DNA from: Hepsetus odoe
Lineage: Eukaryota > Chordata > Actinopteri > Characiformes > Hepsetidae
Length of the DNA stretch: 64,000 bases
Reading direction: 5' to 3'
Assembly (NCBI GenBank): GCA_017165825.1
Contig: CM029372.1
Span: 29,313,785 to 29,377,784 of the forward strand
Both the position numbers and the translations under genes were made by a program. The number at the start of each line of letters is the position of its first letter. The stretch's first letter is position 1. This document shows, in pieces, positions 22,661 through 33,779 of this stretch. The notes beneath the pieces are model-generated. The model made no database searches, was not told the origin of the DNA, and worked only from the letters and a program-made list of their open reading frames with translations.

Positions 22661-23283
22661 ATTGAAAGTGAAAGTGACATTTCTTGTCATTGTTTGTACA
22701 TAGCACGGCAAACAGTGAACCACAACGAAACTGGACTTAATTGCATTTAACCCATGCACTATGAAAGCTATGAAAGCACCCAGGGAGCAGTGACGGGGAT
22801 GGTACTGTCATACGTGGGGTGTTTTGGGTCACGCTAGAGGGCGCTCTACTGTCAGAGTATGAGGTGTTTAGACACGCTAGAGGTGCTCTCACACATGAGG
22901 TGTTTGGAGTGCGCTGGGGCGCTCTGTTCATTGGTACACGAGGCCCATGCAGGCACAGGTGTGTGATTGGTGACTATTTAAGCCCTGATGAGTCAGAGCA
23001 GGCGAAACCATTGGTTGACTAAGCCTGAAGTGTAAAGGGTGGTTCTGGTTTAGGTTTGAGTTTTTTGGATTTGGGTAACTTGGTTTGGGCTGCAGTTCTC
23101 CTGTTCTCAGGTTCTGCTTGAACTGCAGCCCATATGCATATTTTGTAAACTGTGGACAATGACAGTGTGAACTCCTGGCTCCACTCACAGGCGTCCTTCT
23201 GGTACCCATACCGTTACAGGTACTTGCTCAAAGGGGTACAATCTACAGGGCAATTCCTAACTGACCATAGGCCACCCTGTCCC
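22661..23283 (-). mobile_element. SINE-A interrupted by a solo LTR
   Basis: Left part 22661-22805 begins with the reversed tail (TGAAAGTGAAAGTGACATTT). The right part 23219-23283 continues through the reversed tRNA-like head (TAGGCCACCCTG). A solo LTR lies between. Confidence 0.7.
22806..23218 (+). mobile_element. Gypsy-type solo LTR with perfect 5-bp target duplication
   Basis: 413 bases starting TGTCATACGTGGGGTG and ending CCGTTACA, flanked by GGTAC at 22801-22805 and 23219-23223. It has no internal region, so the provirus has recombined out. Confidence 0.8.
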
Positions 23284-23557
23284 TAATTACAATGAACAAA
23301 AACAGCACAATCTGTTTTAATTGCTTAAAGCTTAATTAATTATTTTATTAAATAAAGAAATATAAATACAAAGTAATGTGAGCTCTGAAAGTTGTAATGA
23401 AGTTCCTGTTTAAGTTCCTGTAGTTCAGTGTTAAGGGTCTTTCACTGAAATGTGTTTTATAATAAAAACCTCCTGCATGTGGTTTTTCAAGATCTTTCAA
23501 ATCAAATCTGTCAGACTTTTTACAGTAGGTGTTGTAGCGCTGGGTCTTCATATATGT

Positions 23558-23561
<4 letters not shown>

Positions 23562-23605
<44 letters not shown>
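23562..23605. repeat. (TG)n microsatellite
   Basis: A CA array on the coding strand, 20 bases past the donor of the 23809-23625 LRR exon. Confidence 0.95.
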
Positions 23606-23624
23606 CGTGTGGTGATGATCTTAC

Positions 23625-23809
23625 TCAGTTTCTCAATTGTACAGTGTAGATTCTCCAGCGGGAGTCCAAGCGAGAGAGAGCAGCTCCACTCCTGGAATCC
23701 TGCAGGTTATTGTAGCTCAGGTCAGTTCTCTCAGACTGGAGGAGTTTGAGACTTTAAGAACTGAGGACAGAACTGAACAGATCTTCTCTGATAGATTACA
23801 GTCATCAAC
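23625..23809 (-). pseudogene. NLR-1 LRR exon, broken
   Basis: It matches the 174-base LRR exons, with an acceptor at the 23809 side (CTCTCCAG) and a donor (GTAAGATC) at the other. It measures 185 bases because of several small insertions and deletions, for example near 23665-23685 and 23747-23757. The frame is lost. It lies in the expected place for the first LRR exon of NLR-1, downstream of the NACHT exon. Either it is a decayed exon skipped by splicing, or the indels are consensus errors, since neighbouring transposons show the same pattern. Confidence 0.7.
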
Positions 23810-23948
23810 CTGGAGAGAAATATGAAAATCCATCAGTAACACTGTGATGATAAAATAAAGAGAAACACACTCAAACCAGTAAACTGAGATTAATAGGACA
23901 ATGAAGGTGAAGGTAGTGCTAAACAAGAAGTGATGTCAGAGGGAGAGT

Positions 23949-23981
23949 ACACACACACACAACACACACACACACACACAT
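23949..23981. repeat. (CA)n microsatellite
   Basis: A short, once-interrupted CA run. Confidence 0.9.
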
Positions 23982-24123
23982 GGGTGAAGGTGTGGTCTGG
24001 ATTAAAAACACACAGAGAGGATCCGGTGAATTAACTTTAGTGAACATAACATAAAAGCTGCCGCACATGTGATAATAACACAAAAAATGACAGTAAAAGA
24101 GCGCCATCTACTATGTCATACAC

Positions 24124-24487
24124 TGTCCCCAGGTAGTGTGATTTATTCACGGTAGAGGGTGCTCTGTTCTGACTGAGCACACCTGAGCTCATGAAAGCAC
24201 AGGTGTGCTTCATTGGGGCTGCTATTTGGCCCGATGGAAGTCAGAACAGAGCATGGCTCATTCACAAGGCGAAGCCTACAGTTAATGGTAGTTTTGATAC
24301 TTTGGTGACTTGGTTTAGACTGCAGTTCCTTGGATCTTGGTTTTAGTAGGAACTGCAGTCTGTGGATCTTGTCTTTTGTGAAATGGAGAACAAATTTATG
24401 TTCCTGCCTAGGCGAATAAGCGCAGTAAAGCTATGCTCTGAACTCCTGGCTCTGCATTGACGTCCTTCCCGCACCGCCACCGTTACA
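24124..24487 (+). mobile_element. Gypsy-type solo LTR, second plus-strand copy
   Basis: It starts TGTCCCCAGG, has the TAGAGGGTGCTCTGTTCTGA box and ends CCGTTACA. The flanks TACAC and GACAC differ at one of five bases, consistent with an older target duplication. Confidence 0.65.
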
Positions 24488-24536
24488 GACACAAACACAC
24501 ACAAAGGGGAATGTTATTGTTTGAGTGCTTTAAATG

Positions 24537-24573
<37 letters not shown>
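24537..24573. repeat. (TG)n microsatellite
   Basis: About 18 TG units next to the 3' end of RTE copy C. Confidence 0.95.
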
Positions 24574-24578
<5 letters not shown>

Positions 24579-24585
24579 ATTTATC

Positions 24586-27500
24586 TTCTTCATTTTCTTT
24601 CGGCTGCTCCCATTTAGGGGTCTCCATTTCTTCCTGTCCTGTGCATCTTCCTGTAGAGCAAGGCCACCTGCATGTCTCTCTACCCATCCATAAACCTCCT
24701 CTTTGGTCTTCCTCTTCTCTCTTTCCTGGCTCCATCTTCAACATCTCCTTCAAATAATCCTGCGTCTCTCCTCTGCACACTTGGCCAAACCAAACGCAAC
24801 TAGCATCTCTAATTTTGTCTCAAGAGCGTCTAACCTGAGCGTCCCTCTAATATACTCATTTCTAATCCTGTCCATCCTCGTCACACCCAACGAAAATCTC
24901 AACATCTTTAACTCTGACGCCTCCAGCTCCGCCTCCTGCCTTTTTCGTCAGTGCCACCGTCTCCAACCCATACAACATGGCTGGTCTCACTACTGTCCTG
25001 TAAACCTTCCCTTTTACTCCTAGCTGTGCGTGTCTGTCTGCAAAATCCACTCAACCCTCTTCTCCACCCATTCCAACCTTCCTGCACTCTTCTTCACTTC
25101 TCTTCCACACTCGCCGTTACTCTGAACTGTTGATCCCAAGAATAAACTCCTCCACCTTTATTGCCTCCTCCCTGCATCTTAACCACTCCACGTTCCATGC
25201 TTTCATTTGCACTCATGTATTTTGTCCTACTCCCTTTCATTCCTCTCCTCTCAAGAGCATATCTCCATTTTTTTTTTTTTTTGTGAAGTGAAAGAGAAGT
25301 GAAAGAGAGAACCATTTTCTCCAGGTTCTCCTCAGAAGCTGCTCCCTACTCTCACTACAAATCACAATATCATCAGCTAACATCATGGAGTCACGAGACT
25401 CCTGCCAACCTCGATCCGTCCAGCACTGTTCATTACTAGCCTGAAACAGAATGGGCTCAGTACTATCCCTCATCCATAATCAACCTCTACCTTAAATGCA
25501 TCCATCACTCCCTGCAGATCTCACCACTGTTACCTGCCATCATACATATCTGAAATGCTCTCACATACTTCTCTGTAACACCAGACTTCCTCATAAAACC
25601 CGCTCTCTCTAGGCACCCTGTCCATATGCTTTCTCCAAATCCACAAAGGCACAATGCAGCTCTTTCTGATCTTCTCTGTACGTCTCCATCAACACCCTCA
25701 GAGCAAACATTTGCATCTGTGGTGCTCTCTCGACATCAAAACCATACTGCTGTTCACTGATCCTCACCTCTTTTCTTAACCAGGCTTCCACTATACATAA
25801 CTTCATGGTGTGGCTGATCAACTTTATCCCTCATGGTTCACTACAGCTCTGTGCATCCACCCTTATTCTTGAAAGATGGCTACCAGTACATGATCTCCTC
25901 CTCTAAGAGCATCTACTCATGCGAATTATAGTAAAAATCTGGTCAAACTCAACTGCCCATCTCTCTAAACATCTCCATGCTTCCACTGGTGTATCACATC
26001 CAGTCAGCACTTTCCATTCTTCCTCCTCTTCATCGCTGCCCTTACTTCCATCTTTGCTTATTTGCTGCCTTTCCTCTTCTCCTATCATCCAGTCTTCTCT
26101 CTCACATTTTCTTCATTCATCAGCCCCTCAAAGTATTCCTTCATCTACTCAACACGCTCTGTTCACTTGTGATACGTTTCCATTCTATCTTTTACTCACC
26201 TGACCTGCAGCACATCTTTCCAGATCTCTCTCTGTCTAGCCAATCGGTAAAGGTCCTTTTCTCCGCTCTTTGTCAACCTCTCCTTACAATTCACCAAACA
26301 CCTTATCTTTGTGCTTCACACTGCTTTGTTAAGCCCCTGCAGTTCTCTCATGTACACCTGTCTACTTTGTTTCATCTCTGAAGCTGTCCATGTCTTCTTT
26401 GCCTCCCTCTTCTTTTGAATACACTCCTGAACTATGCGGTTCACACCACCAGGTCTCCTTATCCTCTTCTTTCACTGGATGTCACACCAAGTACATTTCT
26501 AACCCCGTCCTGCCTCATCACTTCTGCAGTAGTTTCCCAGCAATCCGGTAGCTCTTCGACTACTCCGGTACCCGTGTTAACTCCTGCCTGAATTCCACCT
26601 TGCAGTCCTCCTCCCTTCAACTACCATGATCCTCGACTCTGCCTCACTTTCCTCCTCTTCTTGACCTCAGGTCATCCACCACACACCACCATCCTATCTT
26701 TGTTTGGCTACCTCACGCCTCTCACTACTTTGCAGTCTCCAATATCTTTCAGACTGACCCTCCTGCAAAGAAAATAATCTACCTCTGGGCTTCTTCCTCC
26801 ACTCTTATATGTCACCCTGTGCTCCTCCCTCTTCTTAAAATAAGTATTAAGTGCAGTCATTTCCATCCTTTCCGCAAAATCTACAACCATCTGACCTTCT
26901 TCATTCTCTCCTTGACACCATGACAACCTGTTCCCGTCACCAACATGTCCTTTAAAGTCTGCACCAATCACCACTCTCTCCAGGTACACTCTCTATGACT
27001 TCATCTAACTCACTCACACAGAATTTTTCCTTCTCTTCCATCTGGCTGTACTTCTCTTAATGGCTGAACTCTGAAACCACCAATATCTGAACTGTTAAGT
27101 GATCCCACTTTTCACCTGTATTTATTTGTTATCTCGTGTTGCACTCTTGCTTCAGTTCAATAGCCTTTGCTCCACCACACTACTACACTGTGATATACCT
27201 AGGCTGTTGTTCTAACACTGTGCAGCCCTCCACAGATAATGTACTATCTGTCGATATGTTGTTGTCTGTCTTGTCTGCGCCCGTTTGCCCGTGTTGTCTA
27301 TGTTGTCTTATGTTGTCTTCTGTCGTGTCTTGTGTGTAGCACCAGGGTCCTGGAGGAACGTTATTTCGTTTCACTGTGTTCTGTGTATATGGCTGAAATG
27401 ACAATAAAATCCTACTTGACTTGACTTGATTTTACAACCAACTTGTGGAGCATAAGCACTAACAACATTTATCATCACACCTTCATTTTCCAACTTCAAA

Positions 27501-28062
27501 CTCATCACCCTCCCTGACACCCTGTTCACACCCAAAACACTCTTCACATACTCTTCCTTCAGGATAACACCTATCCATTCCTCCTTCTATCCACACCATG
27601 GTAGGACATGTTGGAGTGGGTTTGGCCCAATACACCTGGCCTTACTACCCTTCCATCTAGTCTCTTGCACACACAAAATGTCAACCTTCCTTCTCTCCAT
27701 CATATCAGCTAATTCTCTACCTTTACCAGTCATGCTGCCAACATTAAACGTCCCTACCCTCACTTCCACTCTCCTCCCCTTCTTTCTCTCCTTTTCCATC
27801 TGGACGTTCCTTCCTCCTCTTCTGCTTCTTCTTCTTCTCCTTTGGCCAACAGTAGTCCAGTGTCCACCAGCACCCTGTAGGCTAACAGTCGTTGTTAACC
27901 CGGGCCTCAACCAATCCAGTATGGAATTATGTATTGTTCGATTATTGATTTGGCAAAGTTTTACACCAGATGCCCTTCCTGATGTAACCCTCCCCATTTA
28001 CCTGGGCTTGGGATCGGCACAAAGAAATACACTGGCTTGTGCATCCCTAGTGGCTGGGTTTG
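24586..28062 (-). mobile_element. RTE-like LINE copy C, indel-rich
   Basis: A minus-strand copy with its tail at the left (reversed AGAAG and the RCGDP region near 24600) and its leader at the right (reversed AACCCAGCCACTAGGGATGC near 28060). Endonuclease pieces are visible at 26708-26989 and the N-terminal GTFNVGSMTGKGRELA block near 27740. There are many small indels, as in copy B. It contains the inserted LINE fragment at 27043-27430. Confidence 0.8.
27043..27430 (+). mobile_element. TCAAG-tail LINE 3' fragment in RTE copy C
   Basis: It ends AATAAAATCCTACTTGACTT at 27409-27428 and matches the 3' UTR of the 1868-5270 element. RTE text resumes right after (ACAACCAACTTGTGGAGC). Confidence 0.8.
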
Positions 28063-28227
28063 TGGGTAATTTTATAAAATTTAATGAAATAAAATTATAA
28101 TAATAATCATCCTCATCATCACTGAGCACTTTTTATGGAGACGTGGCTCAATGTAATACACTTGGTGTGATTTTTAAATGGGAGTCTAAGGGAGACCAAA
28201 GCAAACAGCTGAGTCTGAATTACTCAA
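28063..28227. other. Unassigned spacer
   Basis: AT-rich at the left, no gene or recognisable repeat. Confidence 0.4.
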
Positions 28228-28336
28228 TAATTACTCAGGGTGGTAAGTGTGTGAGTGTGTGTGTGCGTGTGTGTGAGTGTGAGTGTGAGTGTGTGTGTGC
28301 GTGTGTGTGAGTGTGAGTGTGAGTGTGTGTGTGTCA
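28228..28336. repeat. Compound TG/GTGAGTG microsatellite
   Basis: TG units mixed with GTGAGTG and GTGCGTG words; the internal block is repeated twice. Confidence 0.9.
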
Positions 28337-28528
28337 CGGTTCCAACCAGATCTCAGCCATGGTCCCCAAATTACTGAACTGAACTGAACACCAGCAAGCT
28401 GGAACTACACAGGTGTTTCTGATAAAGTGGCCAATAACTTCTGAAAAACTTGCTTCTGATTTTCAAACCGATTCTGTTCATCAATCAAAATTACAATACA
28501 GAGAAATGAATGTAGACTGAACACTCAC

Positions 28529-30511
28529 CGTGCTTTTCTGCAGACAGTCAGAGCTGGGATCAATCTCCTGTAACCCTCCTCTGATGTTCTGTACTTCTTC
28601 AGGTACAGATAATCCAGAACCTGCTCTGAGGTCAGAAGTATGTAGGCAAGTGCTGAACACTGTCCAGGAGAGAGATTCACTGAGTGTTTCTTTGAGCTTA
28701 GAAACTCCTGAATCTCTCTGGAGAGCGACTGGTGTTTCATTTCAGACAAACAGAGGAACAGATTGATGGCTCTCTCAGTAGAGATGGGATCTTTATCTGC
28801 TTTGATCAATTTCTTGATGTGCTTTGTGATTTTCTCTGAGCTGCTGTGTGTTTGTGTCAGTAAACCCTGTAAGAGTCTTTGATTGGACTCCAGTGAGATG
28901 CCCAGCAGGAAACGGAGGAAAAGATCAAGGTGTCCATTCTGACTCTCTACAGATTTAGTCACCACTTCCTTCAGAAGATCATCTAGCTGGACATTTACAG
29001 ACCAGGTCCTGTTCCATGGTTTAAAAAATGACAGTTGCATGTTTTGTTTCAAAACCCTCAGTTCCTCCAGGTTCTTGTTCTCGTAGCAGTGAAACACATA
29101 AACAGCAGCCAGGAACTCCTGAAAGCTCAAGTGAACAAAGCAGAAGATCTTCCTCTGGTGAAGCACATGTTCCTCCCTAAAGATCTGAGTGAAAATCCCA
29201 GAGTACACTAAAGCCTCAGTGACATCAATGCTGCTCTCTCTCAGGTCCTCTTCATAGAACATCACATTGCCCTTCATCAGCTGTTTGAAAGCCAGTTCAG
29301 CCAGTTTCAGAAACATGGTTCTGTTGGACTCCAGCAGGATCTTTGGGTCTCTCTCATCGTTCTCCTCATACTTCTCTTTCTTCATGTTTATCTGAGTGAG
29401 CAGGAAGTGTGAGTACATTTCAGTCAGAGTTTTAGGGATTTCTGTGTGATGTTGTGTGATGAGTTTCTGAAGAACAGTGGCTGAGATCCAGCAGAAGATG
29501 GGAATGTGACACATGATGTGGAGGCTCCTTGTTGTTTTAATGTGTGAGATGATTCTCTCAGCTTGGTCTTCATCACTGATCTTCTTCCGAAAGTACTCCT
29601 CCTTCTGAGGGTCAGTAAATCCCTGAATTTCAGTCACACAGTCAATGAACTGAGGAGGGATCTGATTGGCTGCTGCTGGTCGGGAGGTTATCCAGATGAG
29701 AGCAGAGGGAAGCAGCTCTCCTTTGATGAGATTTGTCATCAACACTCCCACTGATGATGTCATGGTGATGTCAGACACTTTCTCACACAGTTCAAAGTTC
29801 AGAGGAACTCTGTTTTCATCCAGACCATCAAATATGAACACAGTTTTGAGCTCCTCATATTTCTTTGGGTCCAGATCTTTGAGTTCAGGATGGAAGTCAC
29901 ACAGAAGTCCATGAAGACTGTACTGATCTTCTTTAATCAAGTTCAGCTCCCGGAACGGAAGAACTAACATGAAATCCACCTCCTGATTGGCTTTTCCTTC
30001 AGCCCAGTCCAGAATGAACTTCTGCACAGAGACAGTTTTTCCAATTCCAGCGATGCCTTTAGTCAGCACACTTCTGATCTTCTGCTCTTCTGATCCTTCA
30101 CCTTTTTTTCTTTCTTTCTTTCTGACACTTTTATCAGCACACCTAATGGCCTCTTCTCCTGTTCCTCCTTTAGATATGTGGAGAGGTTTAAAGATTTCTG
30201 AGCAGTTGATGGGAGTGTCTTGTAGATGTTTCCTGGATGGTTTCTCCATCTGTAGAACCTCATGTTCTTCATTCACTCCTTCACTCTCTCCCTCTATAAT
30301 GTAGAGTGGTGTGTAAATCCTGTTCAGGAGGGTTTTATTCTCTTCTGTTCTGATTCCCTCAAATAAGCTCTGGTGCTTGTTCTTCATGCTGGTTTTGTGT
30401 CTCTCTAAGACTCTGAGAAGATCATCATCCACTGGTGGGTAAGAATCCTGCTGCAGGTCTCCAGTTCCCTCCACCAGAGTGTGTCTGCGCAGTGTTTCGG
30501 TGGAGCGCTGC
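28529..30511 (-). CDS. NLR-1 exon 3: FISNA-NACHT-helical core
   Basis: A 1983-base exon of an NLRC3-like NOD-like receptor, a cytosolic ATP-binding immune sensor. Counting from the first ATG of the open stretch at 30558: the FISNA region is about 40-130 (TLLNRIYTPLYIIEGE), Walker A GIAGIGKT 168-175, LPFRELNL about 199-206, Walker B FIFDGLDE about 241-248, and sensor ITSRPAAANQIP about 291-302. The helical and winged-helix part (IMCHIPIFCW, FVHLSFQEFLAAVYV) follows, then a terminal EFLSSK to YLKKYRTSEEGYRRLIPAL segment. No stop or shift is seen. The acceptor is CCCCTTTAG and the donor GTGAGTG, both phase 2, matching the exon before and the LRR exons. The first 15 or so codons of the open stretch are intron. 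Confidence 0.92.
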
Positions 30512-31003
30512 CTAAAGGGGGTCAAACACACAAACATCATCAACACATATGAGCACAATAAACTGGTCCAGATTAAACTGGTTTCACTTCATTTTCACAC
30601 GTTACTGCAGGAAGTTTGATCTCATTGTGAGTTGTTGTCTAATCACTGCAGTTATTGTCATCAGAAACACCTGCTGTACAGGTGTTTATACAGATCCACC
30701 AATCACATGATTTCTGATCTTTTTTTTGCCAATCCAGGATCAATTAGCTGGTAAAACTAATTTAGGAGCAAAAATATGATTTTCTTAATTAATAGCATTA
30801 ATAAACAAAATATCTGTTCTGTTTTGAAACCCCATAAATAAAATCTCCTTCCTGACACACAGTCAGTGACTGGAGGTTCTGGACTGATCTTCTCCACTGC
30901 TGAGGAGTTAAACTCACAGGAAGTGTGTTTGCTCAGGTGTGTTAAAGATCTTTAACTGTTGATTCATTTCTAATCAGAGTTTCTCTGAAGAACATCAACT
31001 CAC
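30512..31003. other. NLR-1 intron 2
   Basis: No repeat or gene seen; donor GTGAGTT at the 31003 side, acceptor TTTAG at the 30512 side. Confidence 0.7.
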
Positions 31004-31228
31004 TCTGGATCAGAGAGAACAGCTCTACTGATGAATGACTCCTCACTCTTCACACCACTGGGTTCTCCTCCACTGCTGAATGCAAGAGGGTCAATCATGG
31101 ACTGGTCACTCTTCATGGACACACAGCTGGGTTCTCCTCCTCCTCTGCTGAATGCAAGAGGGTCAATCATGGACTGGTCACTCTTCATGGACACACGGCT
31201 GGGTTCTGGAGATCCTGAACGCTTTAAT
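31004..31228 (-). CDS. NLR-1 exon 2: repeated SMKSDQSM motif
   Basis: A 225-base exon with a tandemly duplicated segment. Two near-identical copies of SMKSDQSMIDPLAFS are followed by an acidic-basic stretch (GVKSEESFISRAV). This N-terminal low-complexity linker is typical of fish NLRC3-like proteins, where it precedes FISNA; its role is unknown. The acceptor is ATCTCTCAG and the donor GTGAGTT. The phase is 2 at both ends, so it joins exon 1 and exon 3 without a shift. The duplicated DNA blocks are at about 31070-31132 and 31133-31200. Confidence 0.85.
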
Positions 31229-31381
31229 CTGAGAGATGATCATCCACAATGAGATTAAAGTGTTTAATAAAGACTCTCTTTACTAAAAATGTTTCCAGTC
31301 TGAGTATCATAAACAATATTCCCTCTTTCTTCTCTTCATAAACTGTTCTGTTTTCTTAGGTTAAGAGCTGTAGTTACTCAC

Positions 31382-31431
31382 TTTGTTTCAGAGGTTCCTC
31401 CTCCACTGCTCAACTGATGAAGCTCCATCAT
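31382..31431 (-). CDS. NLR-1 exon 1: start codon exon
   Basis: A short coding exon beginning with two adjacent ATGs (31431-31429 and 31428-31426) and reading MMELHQLSSGGGTSETK across the junction to exon 2. The donor is GTGAGTAAC with phase 2. The start was chosen because it is the first ATG after the CA microsatellite and splices in frame with exons 2 and 3. The upstream TG array on the coding strand would lie in the 5' UTR. An earlier non-coding exon cannot be excluded. Confidence 0.65.
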
Positions 31432-31440
31432 AGAGATTGT

Positions 31441-31444
<4 letters not shown>

Positions 31445-31500
<56 letters not shown>

Positions 31501-31501
31501 N

Positions 31502-31562
<61 letters not shown>

Positions 31563-31628
31563 AACACACACACACAAACACACACACACACAAACACAAA
31601 CACACACACAAACACAAACACACACACA
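31445..31628. repeat. (CA)n microsatellite, 184 bp, with one N
   Basis: A long CA array with CAAACA variants at the right and one unresolved base at 31501. It lies just upstream of the NLR-1 start codon. Confidence 0.95.
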
Positions 31629-31699
31629 GGATGGTGAGACTCTCAGTGTTTTATAAACAGACTTTGAGAACTGAACTGCTGGACGAGATCCTGAGAGAA

Positions 31700-31745
31700 G
31701 AAGAGAACAGAGACTGGAAGAGTGGACATGTTTTTTATACTGATC
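31700..31745 (-). promoter_or_regulatory. Possible NLR-1 core promoter (TATA-like)
   Basis: On the minus strand CAGTATAAAAAACATG lies at about 31742-31727. It is followed about 30 bases later by a pyrimidine-rich stretch suitable for initiation. It is 300 bases upstream of the start codon with no LINE sequence in between. This is inferred from position and motif only. Confidence 0.3.
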
Positions 31746-31820
31746 ATTTCATTATTACACAGGTAACACACAGTTAACATAAACCCACACACACACACAC
31801 GTTCAAACACACACACACAC

Positions 31821-33345
31821 GCAGCGACCACTCCGGGGTCCAAACTTTGGTGCTAAAGTCTGTAAAAAAGTCTTTCATCCCACTACTTTTCATCAGTAGA
31901 CTTGCACATGAGCATCACAACTGTCAGGGTGGCGGTGGCCCAGTGGTAGGGTACTTGCCTAAGGACCTATGGCTAAAGAGGTCCCAGGTTTGAATCTCAC
32001 CTCCAGCACTACCACCACTGGGTCCCTGAGCAAGACCCTTAAGACCCTCTGAACAATGCTATGGGAGCTCAGCTGTGAAGTCCAGGCCTTCAGTCCCCGA
32101 GGACTGGCCGACATCAGAAGCGGTGTGAGAGGAAACAGAAACGCGGCAAGCATGCTGGGGTCCGGGCTCAGCTAAAGGCTAACGCTAGCCGACTGGCTAT
32201 CCCGTCCGTCCTCCTCGTCAATGTCTGCTCCCTGGATAATAAACTGGACTGTATATGACTCCAGCTGAACACCCAGCGTGAGGACAGAGACGGAGACATG
32301 GCTCAGCGTTCCGGACACCGCCATTCAGCTCGCTGGACTCTCTGCATTTCACTTGGACAGAAACTCCGGTCTTCCTCTACACTGGAGGAGTCTCCATCAA
32401 CCTGGAGGAGTACACAGCTTCAGTGACTGGCTACATCAGCAAGTGCATTGAAGAGGTTACTATCTCCAAGTTCATCATCACGAGACCCAACCAGAAGCCA
32501 TGGATGACTGTGGAGGTGCGCAGACTCCTGATAACCCGGGACAAGGCCTTCAAGTCAGGAGTCGAGGCCGCCCCAAGAACAGCAAGGGCGAACCTGTCTT
32601 GGCCATCAGAGCAGCAAAGCGAGCTCACAGTCAGTCAGGATCAGTAGCAGCACCTCCAAAACCATCACGGGGGTGCACAGGGTTGTGCGCTCAGCCCACT
32701 GCTGTTCACACTGATGACCCACGACTGTGCAGCCAAGCACAGCTCGAACCACATCATCAAATTCGCTGTGGTGGGTCTGATCAGCGGTGGAGACGAGGCA
32801 GCTTACAGAGAGGAGATACAAGAACTGACGGACTGGTGCAGAACCAACAACCTGTCTCTGAACGTCGACAAGACCAAAGAGATGGTTATTGACTTCAGGA
32901 AACCACGTCGGGACCACACTCCACTTATTATCACTTATTATCCGCAACGCCTTAGACCGCAAGTCCCAACAACGGGTATCGTCGGGATCTCTCTGCCCTC
33001 TGTACTGGACATTTTCACCACTTGCTGCATCCGCAAAGCAACCAGCATTGTGGATGATCTCTCCCACCCGTCCCACACTCTCTTCTCCCTCCTGCCATCC
33101 GGGAAAAGGTTCCGCAGCATACGGGCCTCCACTTCCAGGATGGGAAATAGCTTTTTCCCCCTGAACATCAGACTTTTAAACCATTCATGTCTCCACACCT
33201 GTTATTCATCCATAGCTAGATACTATCTATTTATTTTCTTCTTGCACTCTGCACTTTACTAATAACGCTATCTAACACCATTACACTGCCCCACAACCTG
33301 CTGTTCCGGATGAAAGTACTGTCGGTTGTGTACTATCTTTTGTGT
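31821..33345 (+). mobile_element. TCAAG-tail LINE, rearranged copy
   Basis: The 5' leader matches the reverse of 5150-5245, is interrupted by a SINE, then passes to endonuclease start fragments (32240-32390). It jumps to the end of the endonuclease (ASVTGYISKCIEEVTI near 32420), the RT end (HIIKFAVVGLISGG near 32750, with the catalytic FADDTT lost by deletion) and the 3' UTR. Confidence 0.75.
31924..32060 (+). mobile_element. SINE-B (tRNA-derived)
   Basis: The head GGTGGCCCAGTGGTAGGGTA has an A-box-like segment and GGTTTGAATC a B-box-like segment, followed by the ACCACCACTGGGTCCCTGAG body. The 3' part is missing. Confidence 0.7.
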
Positions 33346-33380
33346 ACCCCATCTTGTGTACTATGTTGTGTCTTCTGTCA

Positions 33381-33779
33381 TCAACAAACCTGAGACACTG
33401 GTGTGTCCCCACACAACTGTCAACAAACCTGAGACACTGGTGTCCGCCCACACCACCTCAACAAACCTGAGACACTGGCATCCCCCCACACCATTGTCAA
33501 CAAACCTGAGACACTGGTGTCCCCCCACACCACCATCAACAAACCTGAGACACTGGTGTCCCCCCACACTACCATCAACAAACCTGAGACACTGGTGTCC
33601 CCCCAAACCACCGTCAACAAATCTGAGATACTGGTGTCCTCCCACACCACCGTCAACAAATCTGAGACACTGGTGTCCTCCCAAACCACTGTCAACAAAT
33701 CTGAGACACTGGTGTCCTCCCACACCACCGTCAACACACCTGAGACACTGGTGTCCCCCCCACATCAACACACCTGAGT
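33381..33779. repeat. 39-bp minisatellite, about 10 units
   Basis: The unit starts TCAACAAACCTGAGACACTG and continues GTGTCCCCCCACACCACCA. Units differ by a few substitutions (CCTGAG/TCTGAG, CCCCCC/CCTCCC). Because 39 is a multiple of 3, frames stay open on both strands without being genes. It lies just after the LINE 3' end. Confidence 0.9.

Noticed and set aside
31378..31656. Open frames made of alternating Cys-Val or His-Thr
   Set aside because: They are translations of CA/TG microsatellites, open in every frame; the same applies near 10000, 10300, 44400, 58750 and 58930.
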